From: Chiua virens
Taxonomy: Eukaryota; Basidiomycota; Agaricomycetes; Boletales; Boletaceae
Reading direction: 5' to 3'
Length of the DNA stretch: 64,000 nucleotides
Assembly: GCA_019787685.1 (NCBI GenBank)
Contig: JAHNUO010000016.1
Coordinates: 744,001-808,000, forward strand
Of the stretch, positions 21,450 to 32,707 are shown in pieces. The notes beneath the pieces were generated by a model. That model was not told the DNA's origin, ran no database searches, and saw only the letters and a program-made list of their open reading frames with translations. Position 1 is the stretch's first letter; each line of letters begins with the position of its first letter. The translations under genes were made by a program, and so were the position numbers.

Positions 21450-22155
21450 TGTAGGAGTTAGATACTCCCTATGGTTGTAGGATACATTTTCCTCGCTCTT
21501 CATCATGTCATATCACCTCCCGTCTCATCCACCATCAACTTCATGCCAGCCCAGTTTCATTCCTAGCATTTACAGATCATCTGAATCCAATCTGAGTCCA
21601 ATCCGAGTCAACACAATCCAATCTGGTTCCATCGTACGTATTCCGCTTCATCCGATTTGACTTGTTCTACTCGATTTGGCCTCATTAAGGTCATTACTAT
21701 CCTAAAACCTTTTCTTTCTTTGTCATCTACAAGGTTTGACACTCCTTCCATCCATACTCACCCTACATCGATCCTGTACACTTACTTAGGGTCAGATTAC
21801 CTTTAACAGTCCTGGGTTATGCCCAGGACTATAAAACCATGTTTCTAAAAAAAAATAGGGTCTTTCGGCGTTCAGGAGATCTCCTGTTTACTCTCCCATG
21901 TGTGAGTGAGCTGGATAGTTTTTCTTTTACCTCATCCTATCATTCCTCTGTGTCTCATCTACTCCAAACAATACTCTAATCGCCCCGACTCCACCCTGGA
22001 TACTTTTACATCGACCGCTTTTCATTCTGGATCATTCAGCAGCCTCTAGGACTCTTAGACAAACCTGAACCTTTCATTCCTTCAAATATAACCCCCCTTG
22101 GGATGAACCTAATCGCCCCACCTTTCTTCATATCCCCTATTATTAGTTTTCTACA
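21450..22155 (+). repeat. 3' LTR of element B
   Basis: This 706-bp LTR starts TGTAGGAGTTAGATACTCC and ends GTTTTCTACA. The TATA-like GGACTATAAAACC is near 21828. The LTR ends 5 bp before the ATG of the gene at 22161. Confidence 0.92.
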
Positions 22156-22160
22156 TTGCC

Positions 22161-22968
22161 ATGACCACCCAATCCATTTCCAGATCCTCTGACAATGGCC
22201 CTACTTCTGTCTTGCTGAAGGATACGATGAGTAGTTCATCCTCTATCTGTTTTCTCTGTGCCTTCACTGATAGCATTGCTTCACATCAAGCTCTCATGGA
22301 ACTCCTTCAGGGGATTCAATTATTGAAGGAATGTGCTGATGGAATTGTCAGTGTGGTCCGTGCACTCAGGTTGGAAGACAAGCCAACCAAATTATCTGGT
22401 AAGAAACATGTTTCATAACTTCTACTGGAACCTCTAATTGCCCTTAGATACCCAAGCAAACACTCCTCTGTCAATCTCACCTTCATTGCTGCCTCTTGCT
22501 CTGTTCTCACCCACTGTAGAAGTGTCTCCATCTACTCCTGTCCTGTCTCCCAGCACTGAAGACCCTGCTCCCTCACCTGAGGATCCAGGAACCAGAGAAG
22601 TCCTTGCACTGGCCACAATTCCTGCAATTCCATCTGGCCACCATGTCGCTGCCTATCATGGGGTTAAATTCATTATCCCCATTGATGGTGAATCTGAACC
22701 ATTTTATATGGTCACCAAAGGCAGGTTGACGGGTGTGATCTCAAGCTGGTAAGGAAGAGTTGATGTTACCATGACAAGAGACTAATACCTTCTCAATGTT
22801 CTTAGGGAGAATGCTAGCCCCCTGGTTGACCACATGAGTGAGGTTACCTTTTGCCAACTCCCACAAGACACTAGCCTTTCCAAGGCCATTATGATGGTAT
22901 GGACTGCAATTGAAAATAAGGTTTTCACTGAGGTGAAACCTTTACCTGAGGCGACCATGTTTTTCTGA
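22161..22968 (+). CDS. Protein with an RNase H1 N-terminal (viroplasmin-like) domain
   Basis: Three exons, 22161-22398, 22448-22748 and 22806-22968, give 702 nt (233 aa plus stop) without a break. Both introns are GT-AG and short (49 and 57 nt). The N-terminal 150 residues are Ser/Pro/Thr-rich. The C-terminal 70 residues, starting at PIDGESEPFYMVTKGRL and followed by GVISSWENASPLVDHMSEV, resemble the small RNase H1 N-terminal/caulimovirus viroplasmin fold, which binds RNA-DNA hybrids. Proteins of this build are abundant in agaricomycetes, often near transposons. Element B is inserted 5 bp upstream of the ATG, so its promoter would now be the 3' LTR or lost. The family call is from motif memory only. 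Confidence 0.65.
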
Positions 22969-23703
22969 GGCCATTGTTGTATAACATAGATATCTTGGCA
23001 CTTCGGACGATGTAATTATCATGGTGTTGCAATCATATTCTTGGTCATTTTGGTCAGCTGTTTGGTACCAAAACCTAGTGATTATATTCGACAATGTTTC
23101 CTGTCTCCAGTGAGTCCAGTCCAGGGGACTATAAATCTCCTATACAACAAACAAACATATGATAGCACCAAAAGTACTTGCTTGATGCCCCCAGACCCCA
23201 CACGGACCATGTCATGCACTTTGTTCCATGCAAGTTTGGTAGAAATCATTCCAATTTATCTCACTTGTGTACCATCTCGCAGTTTGGATGTGATAGAATA
23301 GGAGGTTTGTGTTAGCCGTCCAGTTTGCTATGTAGACCTCCTATATCTAAGCTCCAGATTCCTGGGACTTCCTTTCTGAGCAGCAGTAAATCTCCTATAC
23401 ATTCAACCCACCAAGCAACAGACACTCTGAATGCAGCTTGTTCTGTGTGTTTAGACATGATTCCAGTGATATTGCATGTTATGCCAGTGTGCTGTGGAAA
23501 AGAATTCCAAATTGGTGGTTTCACACTTATTAACAGGAAGAGTGGGTGAGTTTGCATTAGTGATCAGGTTTGTTCTGTAAACCTCACATATACTAGGCAG
23601 GTTATGTAACTGACACACACTTCAAATTGCTACCACTATCCCATTTACTTGAAACACCCCAATGGGCCATCTGCAACTGTATCACTTGCCAAAAGAGCAT
23701 GTA
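22969..23703. other. Noncoding spacer
   Basis: No coding region or repeat with recognisable ends is seen. It lies between the viroplasmin-like gene and the hAT-like element. Confidence 0.4.
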
Positions 23704-23711
23704 CTTGCAGC

Positions 23712-24853
23712 TGGGGATGAGCGTGGGTATACCCATGGGTATCACCACATGTACCCACACCCATACCCACATATATACCCATACCCACCTGGTGGGGGTG
23801 GGTTTACTGGTGGGTTTTGAAAATGGTACCCATGGGTACTTTGTGTAATGAGGACTGATCCTAGAAAGGTCCTGGACCCTTGCAACCACAACTGGTCCAA
23901 AAGAAACCAGTCCAAAATGGTCTTTTGATCGGTTACAACCAGTTGCAACCGATTTTGTGTGAAACTGATCTTTTGACCCCCTTTCCGTGGGAACCATGAT
24001 TAGTCATGGTGAACTAAAATATACTATGGACCCCTGGCTACCTATCAACCCTTGTAGCATAAGATGTGGATCACAGAATGAAAAGATATGGCCATTTCTT
24101 GGTGGCATGTCAGTCAGAGGGGGTCTCAACTCAGTTTTTGTTGCAGAAATTCAAATAAAATGCCTCAAATTCTAAACCTATTGTGGGAAGTACTCATGGA
24201 TAGGAGCTAAAGACCAGTCCACTACAGCACTAGTTGTGACCAGTCTTTTATTTTTTCAAAATTAAGGCAACTGGCAACTGGACTGGTTGGCAACTGGATG
24301 CAATCACAACTGCAGTCCAGTTGCCTACCAGTCTGGTCCAATCCAGTTGCCAGTCGTTTGAGCAGTCCTAGACTGAACTTCAAAACACTAGGAACAACAG
24401 TGATTACAAAGCACACAGTTGTGGTATACTACACAAGCAATCTACAAGTTGACAGTAGTCCTATCCCAACCATCCTCCAATCCTTGCTCCTCATTCACTT
24501 CAGGAAGCTCAGCTGCAGTGTTTAAATTCTCTGATCTCACCAGGTTCAACAGACTCCAAGATCCAAGACAAATCCTCTAGTGTTGCCTTTGCCTTTTTGG
24601 ATGGTTTGATGACCTGCTTGGTCATTATTGGATTGAAAAGGTTTCAGATGGTTAGAGGAGGTTATGGGGTAGATGGTGCTGTGTCAAGAGGGATGAATGT
24701 TGGGCTACTACTTTGGTCCACTCCCTATCATGTAACAGCCAAACATGACAATAAACAAAGAGTACCCACCATATGGGTAATACAGGTCATTCAAACACAT
24801 ACATACCCATACCCACAACCCACATGGGTTATCCATACCCATGCTCATCCCCA
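23712..24853. mobile_element. Non-autonomous hAT-like element, 1142 bp
   Basis: The termini are inverted repeats: TGGGGATGAGCGTGGGTAT on the left and TGGGGATGAGCATGGGTAT on the right. It is flanked by an exact 8-bp duplication CTTGCAGC (23704-23711 and 24854-24861). GGGTAT/ATACCC runs fill both ends. The interior holds many copies of CAACTGG or its complement CCAGTTG (for example around 23900-23945 and 24270-24350), which look like subterminal transposase sites. No transposase fragment is found. It shares the GGGTAT-rich ends with the smaller MITE at 3792-4148, although the outermost bases differ. Confidence 0.88.
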
Positions 24854-24861
24854 CTTGCAGC

Positions 24862-25220
24862 ACGCTCATATCATGCAAAGTACTATGAACAGTATCAGGG
24901 CTTACACCAATTGATTATGTTGTTGGCCTAACTCACCCCTGTAGTCACAAGAAAACAATTAATTAGAAAATTCAGGCGAAACATATCTACAACACATTCA
25001 AGCGAATGGAATGTAAACCAATGGCATGTTTGTTTCCCTTAACATTGGTTGAAGTGTTTTCTCTAGGTCACAGCATTCAAGTGCACAGTCATTACTTGGC
25101 CAACCATGTGTGCCAAGCCCACTGACTCATTGGTAAGTTAGTTTCAAGTTTATCTCTCTAGAAATTCATGCTCTCATATGTGGCACCTGTAATAGCACCA
25201 GAAGGCCAAAATAAACTATC
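24862..25220. other. Noncoding spacer
   Basis: No gene or repeat is seen in this stretch after the hAT-like element. Confidence 0.35.
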
Positions 25221-25568
25221 ATGAGGAACTTGAATGAAGACAGTACAAATCAGATTGAGCTTGATTTTTGTCATATCATTGGAGGCTCATCGTGGGAGTT
25301 TGCAGATTCATTATGCAACGAGTATCTGAAGAGTGGCAACTACTCAAACATCAACCACACTATTGACTCTATGCATGAACTTGAATGTCAGATGCACACA
25401 CTCCAGTCAACTTCACCAAGGAATAAGGGGACTGACATAGCTCAAAAGCTGTGCATGGTGACTCACGTTCTCAAAAATCTGCTACTCAATGCGATGGAGA
25501 AGAATGATATCTCAGATCTCCAACGTTGTAGCATCTTACTCTATCAAAATGCCAACGATGTCTGTTAG
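25221..25568 (+). CDS. Uncharacterised 115-codon open frame
   Basis: This open frame from MRNLNEDSTNQIELDF to QNANDVC has a protein-like composition, with acidic residues, alternating hydrophobics and no low complexity. No domain is recognised. It lies 235 bp upstream of the large gene starting at 25803 and could be one of its exons, a separate small gene or chance. It is reported because coding-like sequence is otherwise sparse here. Confidence 0.25.
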   Translation: MRNLNEDSTNQIELDFCHIIGGSSWEFADSLCNEYLKSGNYSNINHTIDSMHELECQMHTLQSTSPRNKGTDIAQKLCMVTHVLKNLLLNAMEKNDISDLQRCSILLYQNANDVC

Positions 25569-25802
25569 AATCTCACCACACTCACAATATATTCAGTTTT
25601 TTGACTTTCTGTGCTTAGGTTGAAGAGATCCAAATCTGGTGAAGTAACTTTGTTGATTGTCTTTGTCGGACAGATAACACTTGGGTTGTTGGATATTAGT
25701 GGACCCTTACCTCCCTCCTGCTTGTGACATGGTCTGCTTTCACGTATGACCATCTATGTTCATCTTCTCTCACCCTCACTAGTACTCATTTCCTATTTTA
25801 CT

Positions 25803-28255
25803 ATGGTGTCACCTGGCTGGATAGCCTCAGACCAGAAAAAGTTCCTCGAGGTGGAGTTGCCAGAATACATCAAGCTTGGCACCAAGGCATACAAGAAAAA
25901 GTGGCCCACGTTGTATCAAAACTGGTCGGACCACTGGCCTGAGCAGGCAACTGCTCTCCCTGATGTGCCACTTGACCAACTGCTGATGGACAACCAAGCA
26001 ATCATTCTTTTGAAGGCCTGGTCAAAATGCCAGAAGGTAAGTACCTTGACCCGTTACTTAGCATCCTTCACTTACCAGACTTAGCAAATTCACTCGTGGA
26101 TATGCTGGCATGCATGTAGGAGTGATACCCATGCTGCAACTTGTGCATTGGTACAACTCTTGAATGGGCTACTGGAGCCCAAATCGCACACCAGCCAGCT
26201 TTCAGAGATCTATGCCAAGACTTACTAGCAAATGTGTGTCAAGGACTCAGTTCCTGCCAGATCCAACATTGCCACGATACGGCACAGCATAGATGAGCCC
26301 TCCAAAAGGAGCCAAAGGAGGTCATCGACAAGCTTAAACTTGAGCAAGTGAAACAAAGGGCATTGCTGCAGAAGAGCATCACAAAGGATGACGATGTTGA
26401 ATCAGATCCACTAATTGTTTGACGGTTAGCATCTTAGATCTGATCAAAAGAATAATAAGCTAATTACAAACTATTTGACTAGGAATATTCAAGAGCTGGG
26501 CCCAACACTCCACTGTATCTTGGAGCACCTCTCCAAGAAGACAGGCTGGTTGTTCAGTCTGATAATGGGCAGACCTGATCTCATCTTGCCAGAAGGAGGT
26601 AATTACATCACTAGGTTAGTCATTTGTCCCACTACACACAGCACTTACTGATCTTTCCATAACAACAAAGTCTCCACATCAGAGCAGACCAACAGGGTCA
26701 GGACTTCTTGAATGTCTATAGGAAATTCAACACTGATTTTGTTGAAGCATATGGGACATTCCTGAAGAGGGTTCATAGGAGTAAGTATCAGTTCTCAAGT
26801 CCATAAGTAATGGATGGCGCTAACCATTCATGTAGCTCCTGGTATGCAGGAGTGCCAGTGGGATGACATGTATTGCTCCTAGTTGAACAAGTTATCGATA
26901 GAGATCGTTGAAGGAGCTGAGTCCGGCAACAAGGCAAACGAGGCATCTGCCGACCTTGACAAAGAGACAACAGGAGCACAGGGAACATCTGAGGAAGGCA
27001 GTAATGAAGACATTGAGAAAGAGGAGCTCTATGAGTGAGAGAAAGAGAATGAGGGAGAAGGTGATGAAGACTCTGCTCCTCCCCCCTCTTATATACCACC
27101 TAGCCCGCTGTGCATTGCATCACCATCTAGTGTTGCAACAATCCCCATCCCTACAGCACCTACAAACCACGCTTCTCAGTCTTCTGTCCCCCTTCACTGG
27201 CAAGCTGCAGTTGCATCATTGCCCCATGTTGCAACAATGTTCATCCCTGTGGCACCCACTCCCTGTGGCACCCACTCCAGATCATACTTTTGAGTCTTCT
27301 GTTCCCCATCAAGCCCCTGTTGCATCACTTCCCAATGTTGCAACACCATTCAATCACACCCTCATCGCATCACCTCCCGGGGCCAGTGTTGCAATATTGA
27401 CTTGCCTTGCAATGACAGCCAATACAGTTGTGGCACCAGCTCTGCTTGCTATCACAATGGCAACATCTCCATGTGTCTTAGCATCCCAGGACCTCCTTCA
27501 AACTTACTTGCCTTTGCCTTCTATACTACCATCCCCCCAATAAATTATTTTCTGGGCACACTGTGCCTATCTTTCCTTCATCATTCTCAGATCTTCTTGC
27601 ACAGCCCATTGGGAATCTTGGCAATATTTCGATGGACTGGAATTACTGGGGGTATAATCAATCCCCCTCTCTGGATTTGTTGGCTTGCATGCCTGTTTTC
27701 CTGTCGACACTTGCTGAGGAATTTTTGATACTTGATCTGCTCAGAATCAGGCAGCACTGTTAATGCCTTTTCAACCCCCCACATTCAATTTTGGAAATCA
27801 ATCTTCTTTCATTAATGTCAATGCCTTGGTGCCTCAAGTTATTCAAGTCAGGGGTGCTCCAAATATGCACATGCCCCTGTCCAAGGCCACCTTAACCTCT
27901 GTGCCAGACCAGCCGAGAATACAAACATCTGGCCCATTGATGCCTATCCAAGTACTGTCTGCTCCCCCAAAATCACCAATGGAACTGGGTGTCGTCAATA
28001 TCCCTCAGCAGACACCAGGGTCAAATATCGAAATCAGCAGTGGTGGGGGGATTTCAAGTTGCTCAAAATGAAAGCAAGTCCCATCTCAGCGAGCTCAAAG
28101 AGACAATGCAATTGGTGACCTCAGGAAGGAAAACCATGTGCCACTTCCCACAAGAAAGGGAAATTCAAGAGGGAAAAAGCAAGCAGCCCAAAATGGTGTT
28201 GCCGACGGTCAGAGTGCAACCAAGTGCATGCATTGTTGTTATTTCCCTTTCATCC
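25803..28255 (+). pseudogene. Decayed member of a large uncharacterised agaricomycete family
   Basis: The first exon runs from MVSPGWIASDQKKFLE to AWSKCQK (donor at 26037), with the WPTLYQNWSDHWPE block typical of a widespread agaricomycete family of unknown function often found near KDZ transposons. Further exons carry LLEPKSHTSQLSEIYAK, LGPTLHCILEHLSKKTGWL followed by LIMGRPDLILPEGGN, and LHIRADQQGQDFLNVY. The tail is a long Pro/Thr-rich stretch ending RAQRDNAIGDLRKENH near 28130. A TAG follows YAKTY at about 26229, a stop follows DPLIV, and one exon junction is out of phase. The gene therefore looks dead. It lies downstream of and parallel to the viroplasmin-like gene. Confidence 0.55.
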
Positions 28256-28553
28256 TAGCTCATCCACCATTCAGAAAGTAAAAATCTAAAGTATAAGAGA
28301 CTTGAGCAATGCATATCTTGTCAACTTTCTTGGTATTAACATGTTTTATATGTACAATGTATGTCATTTAGATAATACAATATCCCATGTTGCTCTAGAG
28401 AATATGGTCTCAAGACAAAACAGATACAATATATCTAGAAGTTGAATGTATGCAAGACTTTCTGAAGGATGAGGAAAACTGTTGGTTGTGCACCATCAAT
28501 TGACGTCATTGGAGTCTAGCCATTGTGGAGAGAACTTACTGGCCCAAGCATTG

Positions 28554-29110
28554 CAATAGAAAGAACAGGAGGGGAAGGCAAGGGTATGCATGTGTTGCAA
28601 CCTAAATAGGGCCCAAGTGAGAGTGAGCACTGGGTGTTGCAACACAAATGGATGCAGTAATCATAGGTGCTAGACAAGTAAGTGCATTGCAACAAAAAAG
28701 GAGGAGAGGCAGATAACCTATTCAGTCCAAATGTTGCAACAGAAACAAAAAGTGGATGGGGCCTGAGCGAGAGTGAGCACTGGGTGTTGCAATGCAAATG
28801 GATGCAGTAATCGTAGGTGCTAGACAAGTAAGTGCATTGCAGTGAAAATGGAGGAGAGGCAGATAACCTACTCAGTCCAAATGTTGCAACAGAAACAATA
28901 AGGGGAAGGCCTGGAATACACATCGTAAGCATGCCCATGTTGCAACCTGAATGGGGCCCAAACAAGAGTGAGTGCTGGGCATTGCAATGCACACGGAAAG
29001 CAGTAATGGTGGGTGAAACCTACTCAGTCCAAACATTGCAACAGAAACAACAAGGGGAAGACCTGGAATATGTGTTGCAAGTATGTATGCTTGTGTTGCA
29101 ATGTGAAAGG
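28554..29110. repeat. Tandem array rich in TTGCAAC
   Basis: About three imperfect units of roughly 140-200 bp are present. Each contains GAGAGTGAGCACTGGG (or GAGTGAGTGCTGGG), GATGCAGTAATC and AGTCCAAATGTTGCAACAG. The palindromic TTGCAA core recurs at least ten times. Units 1 and 2 (28612-28752 and 28761-28898) are closest; the third is shorter. Nothing coding was recognised. Confidence 0.75.
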
Positions 29111-29237
29111 GACTGAAGGGTGAATGCACATTGCAACATCTGCTATAAGGTGACCCACAATGTTCACAGTGAATGTCACCATTATTGTTGCACTATGTAC
29201 AGCATGGTAGCTACAGACTTTTGATGCAATGGAACTC

Positions 29238-29312
29238 CACTATAGCCTGGCTGGGCCTTGAGCCCCAGTGAAAAATGGTCCGATGGAGGTCGTGGCACAG
29301 CCATGGAGGTGT
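29238..29312 (+). repeat. Left TIR of the CACTA element
   Basis: It begins CACTATAG and contains the block CTTGAGCCCCAGTGAAAAAT that is inverted at the right end. Downstream, up to about 29710, ACTCGTAT-like words recur (for example near 29472, 29638 and 29694) and are candidates for subterminal transposase-binding repeats. Confidence 0.8.
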
Positions 29313-29742
29313 ACCGAATAGAGTAGAATTCGTATGGATAGAAAATGGCAGGAATGGTAGATGATTTGCCTACCCATATGACCCACAATCGACTCGTGTA
29401 ACTCACATCGTCTCCATTGATATCCATAGAATCTAAGAAGAGGAAAATCTCACCCGAGTGCAGTCATATCAACTCGTATATAGTCTCACAATTTCCATAG
29501 ATCCACATTAGATATTGCTTTCCTTGATCCCTGTATACTGAAAACGAGTCAATTATACCCCGACACAAGCATATGTATCTAGGCTCCTCTACTCATATTC
29601 CGTATACCCCCATCTACCCAGTTCCTGCTCCACCTCGCCTACTCGTATCCCCTCGCATCTACTCTCTTCCACCCCACTCTGTTCCCTGTTCCACCTACTC
29701 GTATCCTGTCACATCTCCTCCCCCTCTCCTCCCCCATCTCTT

Positions 29743-31978
29743 CTAGTATAAAGTCCCTTGTGCGAGTACCGTGACGACTTCGATGGTATATGCGGTCCAT
29801 CCGTTCGTCGTGATCTAAAACCATGCACAATTAGTAGGTAAAATATCGGATGTTACTACACTTACAAGAGTATTACATTCATCCTCGTATTGCTGAGAAC
29901 ACGATCAGTAAATAGTACCGATTTTTCGGATATAACTTACCTTCTTGCAGACATCCGGGAGAGCCTTCCAGTACGCCGCAAACTCTGGGCCCATACCACT
30001 TGGGTTAACCTTTGCAAGCCAACGATAAGCACACAGTGTACTGAAACAGAGTGAGTAAATACAGGAAGACGACGTAAGATTCACGGTACCGTGCGGTCTT
30101 CCTCTTGTGTGGTTGCCAGCTTCCGCCAGGCACCGTGGGCACTGCTACTATGGGACTCGGCGTGGCTGGCGCTGGCGCTGCTGGAACTGTGGATGTCGTC
30201 GATGTGTCTGAGTCCCCTGTGGTATGCGGTGCTGGCATGGATGCTGGTGTGGGTGTGATGGATGTCCTGCTGGTGGTGGGAGGGTGTGGTGCCGTGGTTC
30301 TTGGTTCCACGCTGGTCACCACTGAGGACATCACGATGGTGGGAGGTTGCGCCGGGCCCGGTGGGGTGATTCCTGCTGTTGCGCTGGTGGTGGGAGGGCG
30401 TGGTGCTGTGGTTCCTGGTTCCACGCTGGTCGCCGCTGAAGACATCGTGACGGTGATGGGAGGTTGGGATGTCATTGGCATCTTCATCCCTGGTATCGCT
30501 GGTATTGCGCTGGTCGCTGCCGAAGATAGCGTCACGGTTGTGGTGGTCCAAGTCTGGGTGGCAGGTCGCGTCTGCACTGAGTTGGGTGCTGTAGCAGCGC
30601 TCCTAGATTTCTCTTTACCCTTCCGGAGAGTTGCCCTAGGTTGAATACGACAAATTGAAATCAAGCGTGCAACCAGAGAGGAATAGTAATGAGGCTTACA
30701 GTGGGTTTTTGACGGTCACAATGGGCAACTCCGAGTCCAGCTCCTCCGTGGGCGACAGAGGGGACTCAGACACAATAGCTAATTCAACCGGTTCGGTCGT
30801 CTGCAGCATGATCGACTCCGGGTCACTGGTGAGCTCGAATGTAGAGTTACTTGTCGAGGTTTCTCGCATGCCATGACTGGTTGAACCCAAATCGTCTGAT
30901 TCTACGTCCTCCATCGGGCTGGATTCCATCTTGATGCGTTTGCTTTCTGGCTCCATTGAATCGCATTCAGGTTTGACACAACGCTTCACGAATGTCTGTG
31001 CCCACGATGAATACCTTGCTGTTGCGACGGCTTCAGCTTTCCAGTTGTTCGCACACAAGCGCAGCTGTGGGTAGTGGAAGGACACCTCCGTATAGAACCT
31101 CGACTTTTCCTCGTCTGTGGCGGCACCCCAAGTCTCCGGCGCCACGCCATACCTTTTGAAGGAATGCCAGATACTCCGCATCTTCTTGAGCATTGCTGCA
31201 ACAGTCTCCTTGCTGAGTAAATTGCCATGCTCGTCCTTGAGCCAAAGAAGACTTGTCAGTGAGTCGTCTTCCGAGTCCTTTTTCCGAGTGCGTGGCGCTC
31301 CTTGCATCTTTGCATTTGACTTTTCAAGCTTCTCCCAGCGTCTGTACTTGGCTTGAGTCCAGAACCGAACGCAAGGATAGTCTTGTTCGTTTAATGGAGG
31401 TAATGGAGGTGGAGGGGGCAGTAGCCCGCGAGCGGTGGTCACAGTGCCAGAGTGTGAGACGGAGATTTGAACCGGGTTCGTGGCAGTAGGATCAGATGAA
31501 ACATGGAGGACACTCGTAAGTCGATTGAATGCCTCCCTTCAGGTCGTGAATCCGTGCCATAAGTGGCATATATGCGCCAAAAAAAACGAAAACTCACTCA
31601 TAGCATGCTTTCGCAGTCTTCAATGTCTGGTTCTCGGCTTGCAACTGCGCAATCATAGCCTGAAGCGACTGGATCTGGATCTGTGGGTCATACTGGTGAT
31701 GCTATTTGGCATACGCTCGACGCTATGGAGATGATACGAGAAGAAATACGTACTTGGTTCGTGGGCAACGTTTGCTCAAAATGAAGTGAGCCCGGCATCG
31801 GCCCGATGTGACCTTTGCCGAGATGGGGCTCGGACAAGAAATTGATAGAACTTGAATTCCGTGTGCTCGTCATTACCATTGGTGGTGGTGGGCTAAAGCG
31901 ATCTGTAAAAATGGATGAAGAGGCACTAAAAGATGTGTTGAAAGCTGGAGTAGACGCGTTGAAAGCTGGTGTAGACAT
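29743..31978 (-). CDS. Partner gene of the CACTA element, 636 aa, seven exons
   Basis: The exons are 31754-31978, 31598-31701, 30700-31536, 30090-30635, 29941-30040, 29866-29892 and 29743-29814. All introns are GT-AG and 48-64 nt long, and the total is 1911 nt, an exact reading frame of 636 codons plus TAG. The N-terminus is Ser/Thr/Phe-rich and followed by a short helix (IQIQSLQAMIAQLQAENQ). The central region (about residues 130-260) has VRFWTQAKYRRWEKL, SIWHSFKRYGVAPETWG and NWKAEAVATARYSSWAQ, shared by many agaricomycete proteins of unknown function. A long Thr/Pro-rich linker follows. A C-terminal block starts TLCAYRWLAKVNPSGMG. It may be the DNA-binding partner of the transposase, as TnpA is in plant CACTA elements; that role is inferred from position only. 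Confidence 0.8.
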
Positions 31979-32112
31979 AGGGGGCAGACGTCGTACTAGG
32001 GTGTAGGACTAGTTTAACGTTGATTTGGACTCCGCAAATAATATTGATATCAATCTTTGCTAGTACCATACCGACACCTGGAACATGGTCAACACTGATA
32101 TAACCCACGTCC

Positions 32113-32684
32113 TTGGTGACCCCACCCCCAAAGTCGACACTGATCCCAACAACATTGCTGTCTTCAGATTACGTGGTGTCACACAAGAATGGTCGACGTA
32201 CTCGTGTACCATCAATCCAGCTAAACCAGGCCCTGTGGTATGTTTCGTGTGCTCAATATGATTTCATTACTAACTCAGATAAGACGGTTGTACTTGATAT
32301 CAGTAAACTTCCAACCGCTCCACCTATTGATTCCGATGTCACTATGACCAAAAGGTACGCATATAATTAGCGCACCCAAGTCCCATTTCACTGAAACTGT
32401 ACTATCTAACCACTAGTGACATCACTGACTCTATGACTGAGTTCAATTCTGAGAACTCCACTCGTATTGTGCAAGCGCACCCTTCGATCTACCTCCGGCC
32501 TACGGTACCGCTCAAGCCTGCATACGTTCGCATTCTCAAAGACTATGAGTACAACTACTTGACGAAGAAGACCAAAACAATCGAGCTCCCACCGTTTGTC
32601 CCCGACTTGCCGGCGGAGGAGAACATTCAAGTTGAGGAAGAAACAAGGGAGACGACTCGGAAGCGAACTCGAATTGATGCTTAG
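32113..32684 (+). CDS. Small ORF of the CACTA element, convergent with the transposase
   Basis: The frame runs from 32113 to a donor after VTMTK (near 32355). It continues after an acceptor near 32417 with DITDSMTEFNSENSTRIVQ, then LRPTVPLKPAYVRILKDY, and ends RKRTRIDA at 32684, in all about 170 residues. It is the only plus-strand gene of the element. Its stop lies 23 bp from the stop of the Tnp2 gene on the other strand. The start is uncertain: an ATG at 32085 in another frame might be joined by a very short intron. No known domain is seen. Confidence 0.4.
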
Positions 32685-32707
32685 AACCTCTGTACTGTAT
32701 GAACCTA

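Larger units (their letters stand above)
16793..22155 (+). mobile_element. Element B: gag-only Gypsy derivative with antisense gene
   Basis: This is a 5.36 kb LTR retrotransposon with LTRs at 16793-17497 and 21450-22155 and an exact 4-bp duplication TTGC (16789-16792 and 22156-22159). In order it holds 5' LTR, gag with internal deletion (17704-19559), a noncoding stretch, a four-exon gene on the opposite strand (21296-20010) and 3' LTR. No protease, RT, RNase H or integrase motif is seen, so mobility would depend on proteins from another element. It is the better preserved copy of the family also seen as element A; the 56-59 kb element is a more distant relative. Confidence 0.92.

Noticed and set aside
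28554..29110. CRISPR-like array
   Set aside because: The units are long, imperfect and contiguous, without regular unique spacers, in a eukaryotic genome.
30105..30644. 179-codon open frame on the plus strand, Gly/Val-rich
   Set aside because: It is the exact complement of the Thr/Pro-rich exon 4 of the CACTA partner gene; the composition follows from the antisense of ACC/CCA codons.
31442..31444. Start of the CACTA partner gene at 31442
   Set aside because: That codon is GTG. Upstream exons with good splice sites and an ATG at 31978 give an unbroken longer frame.
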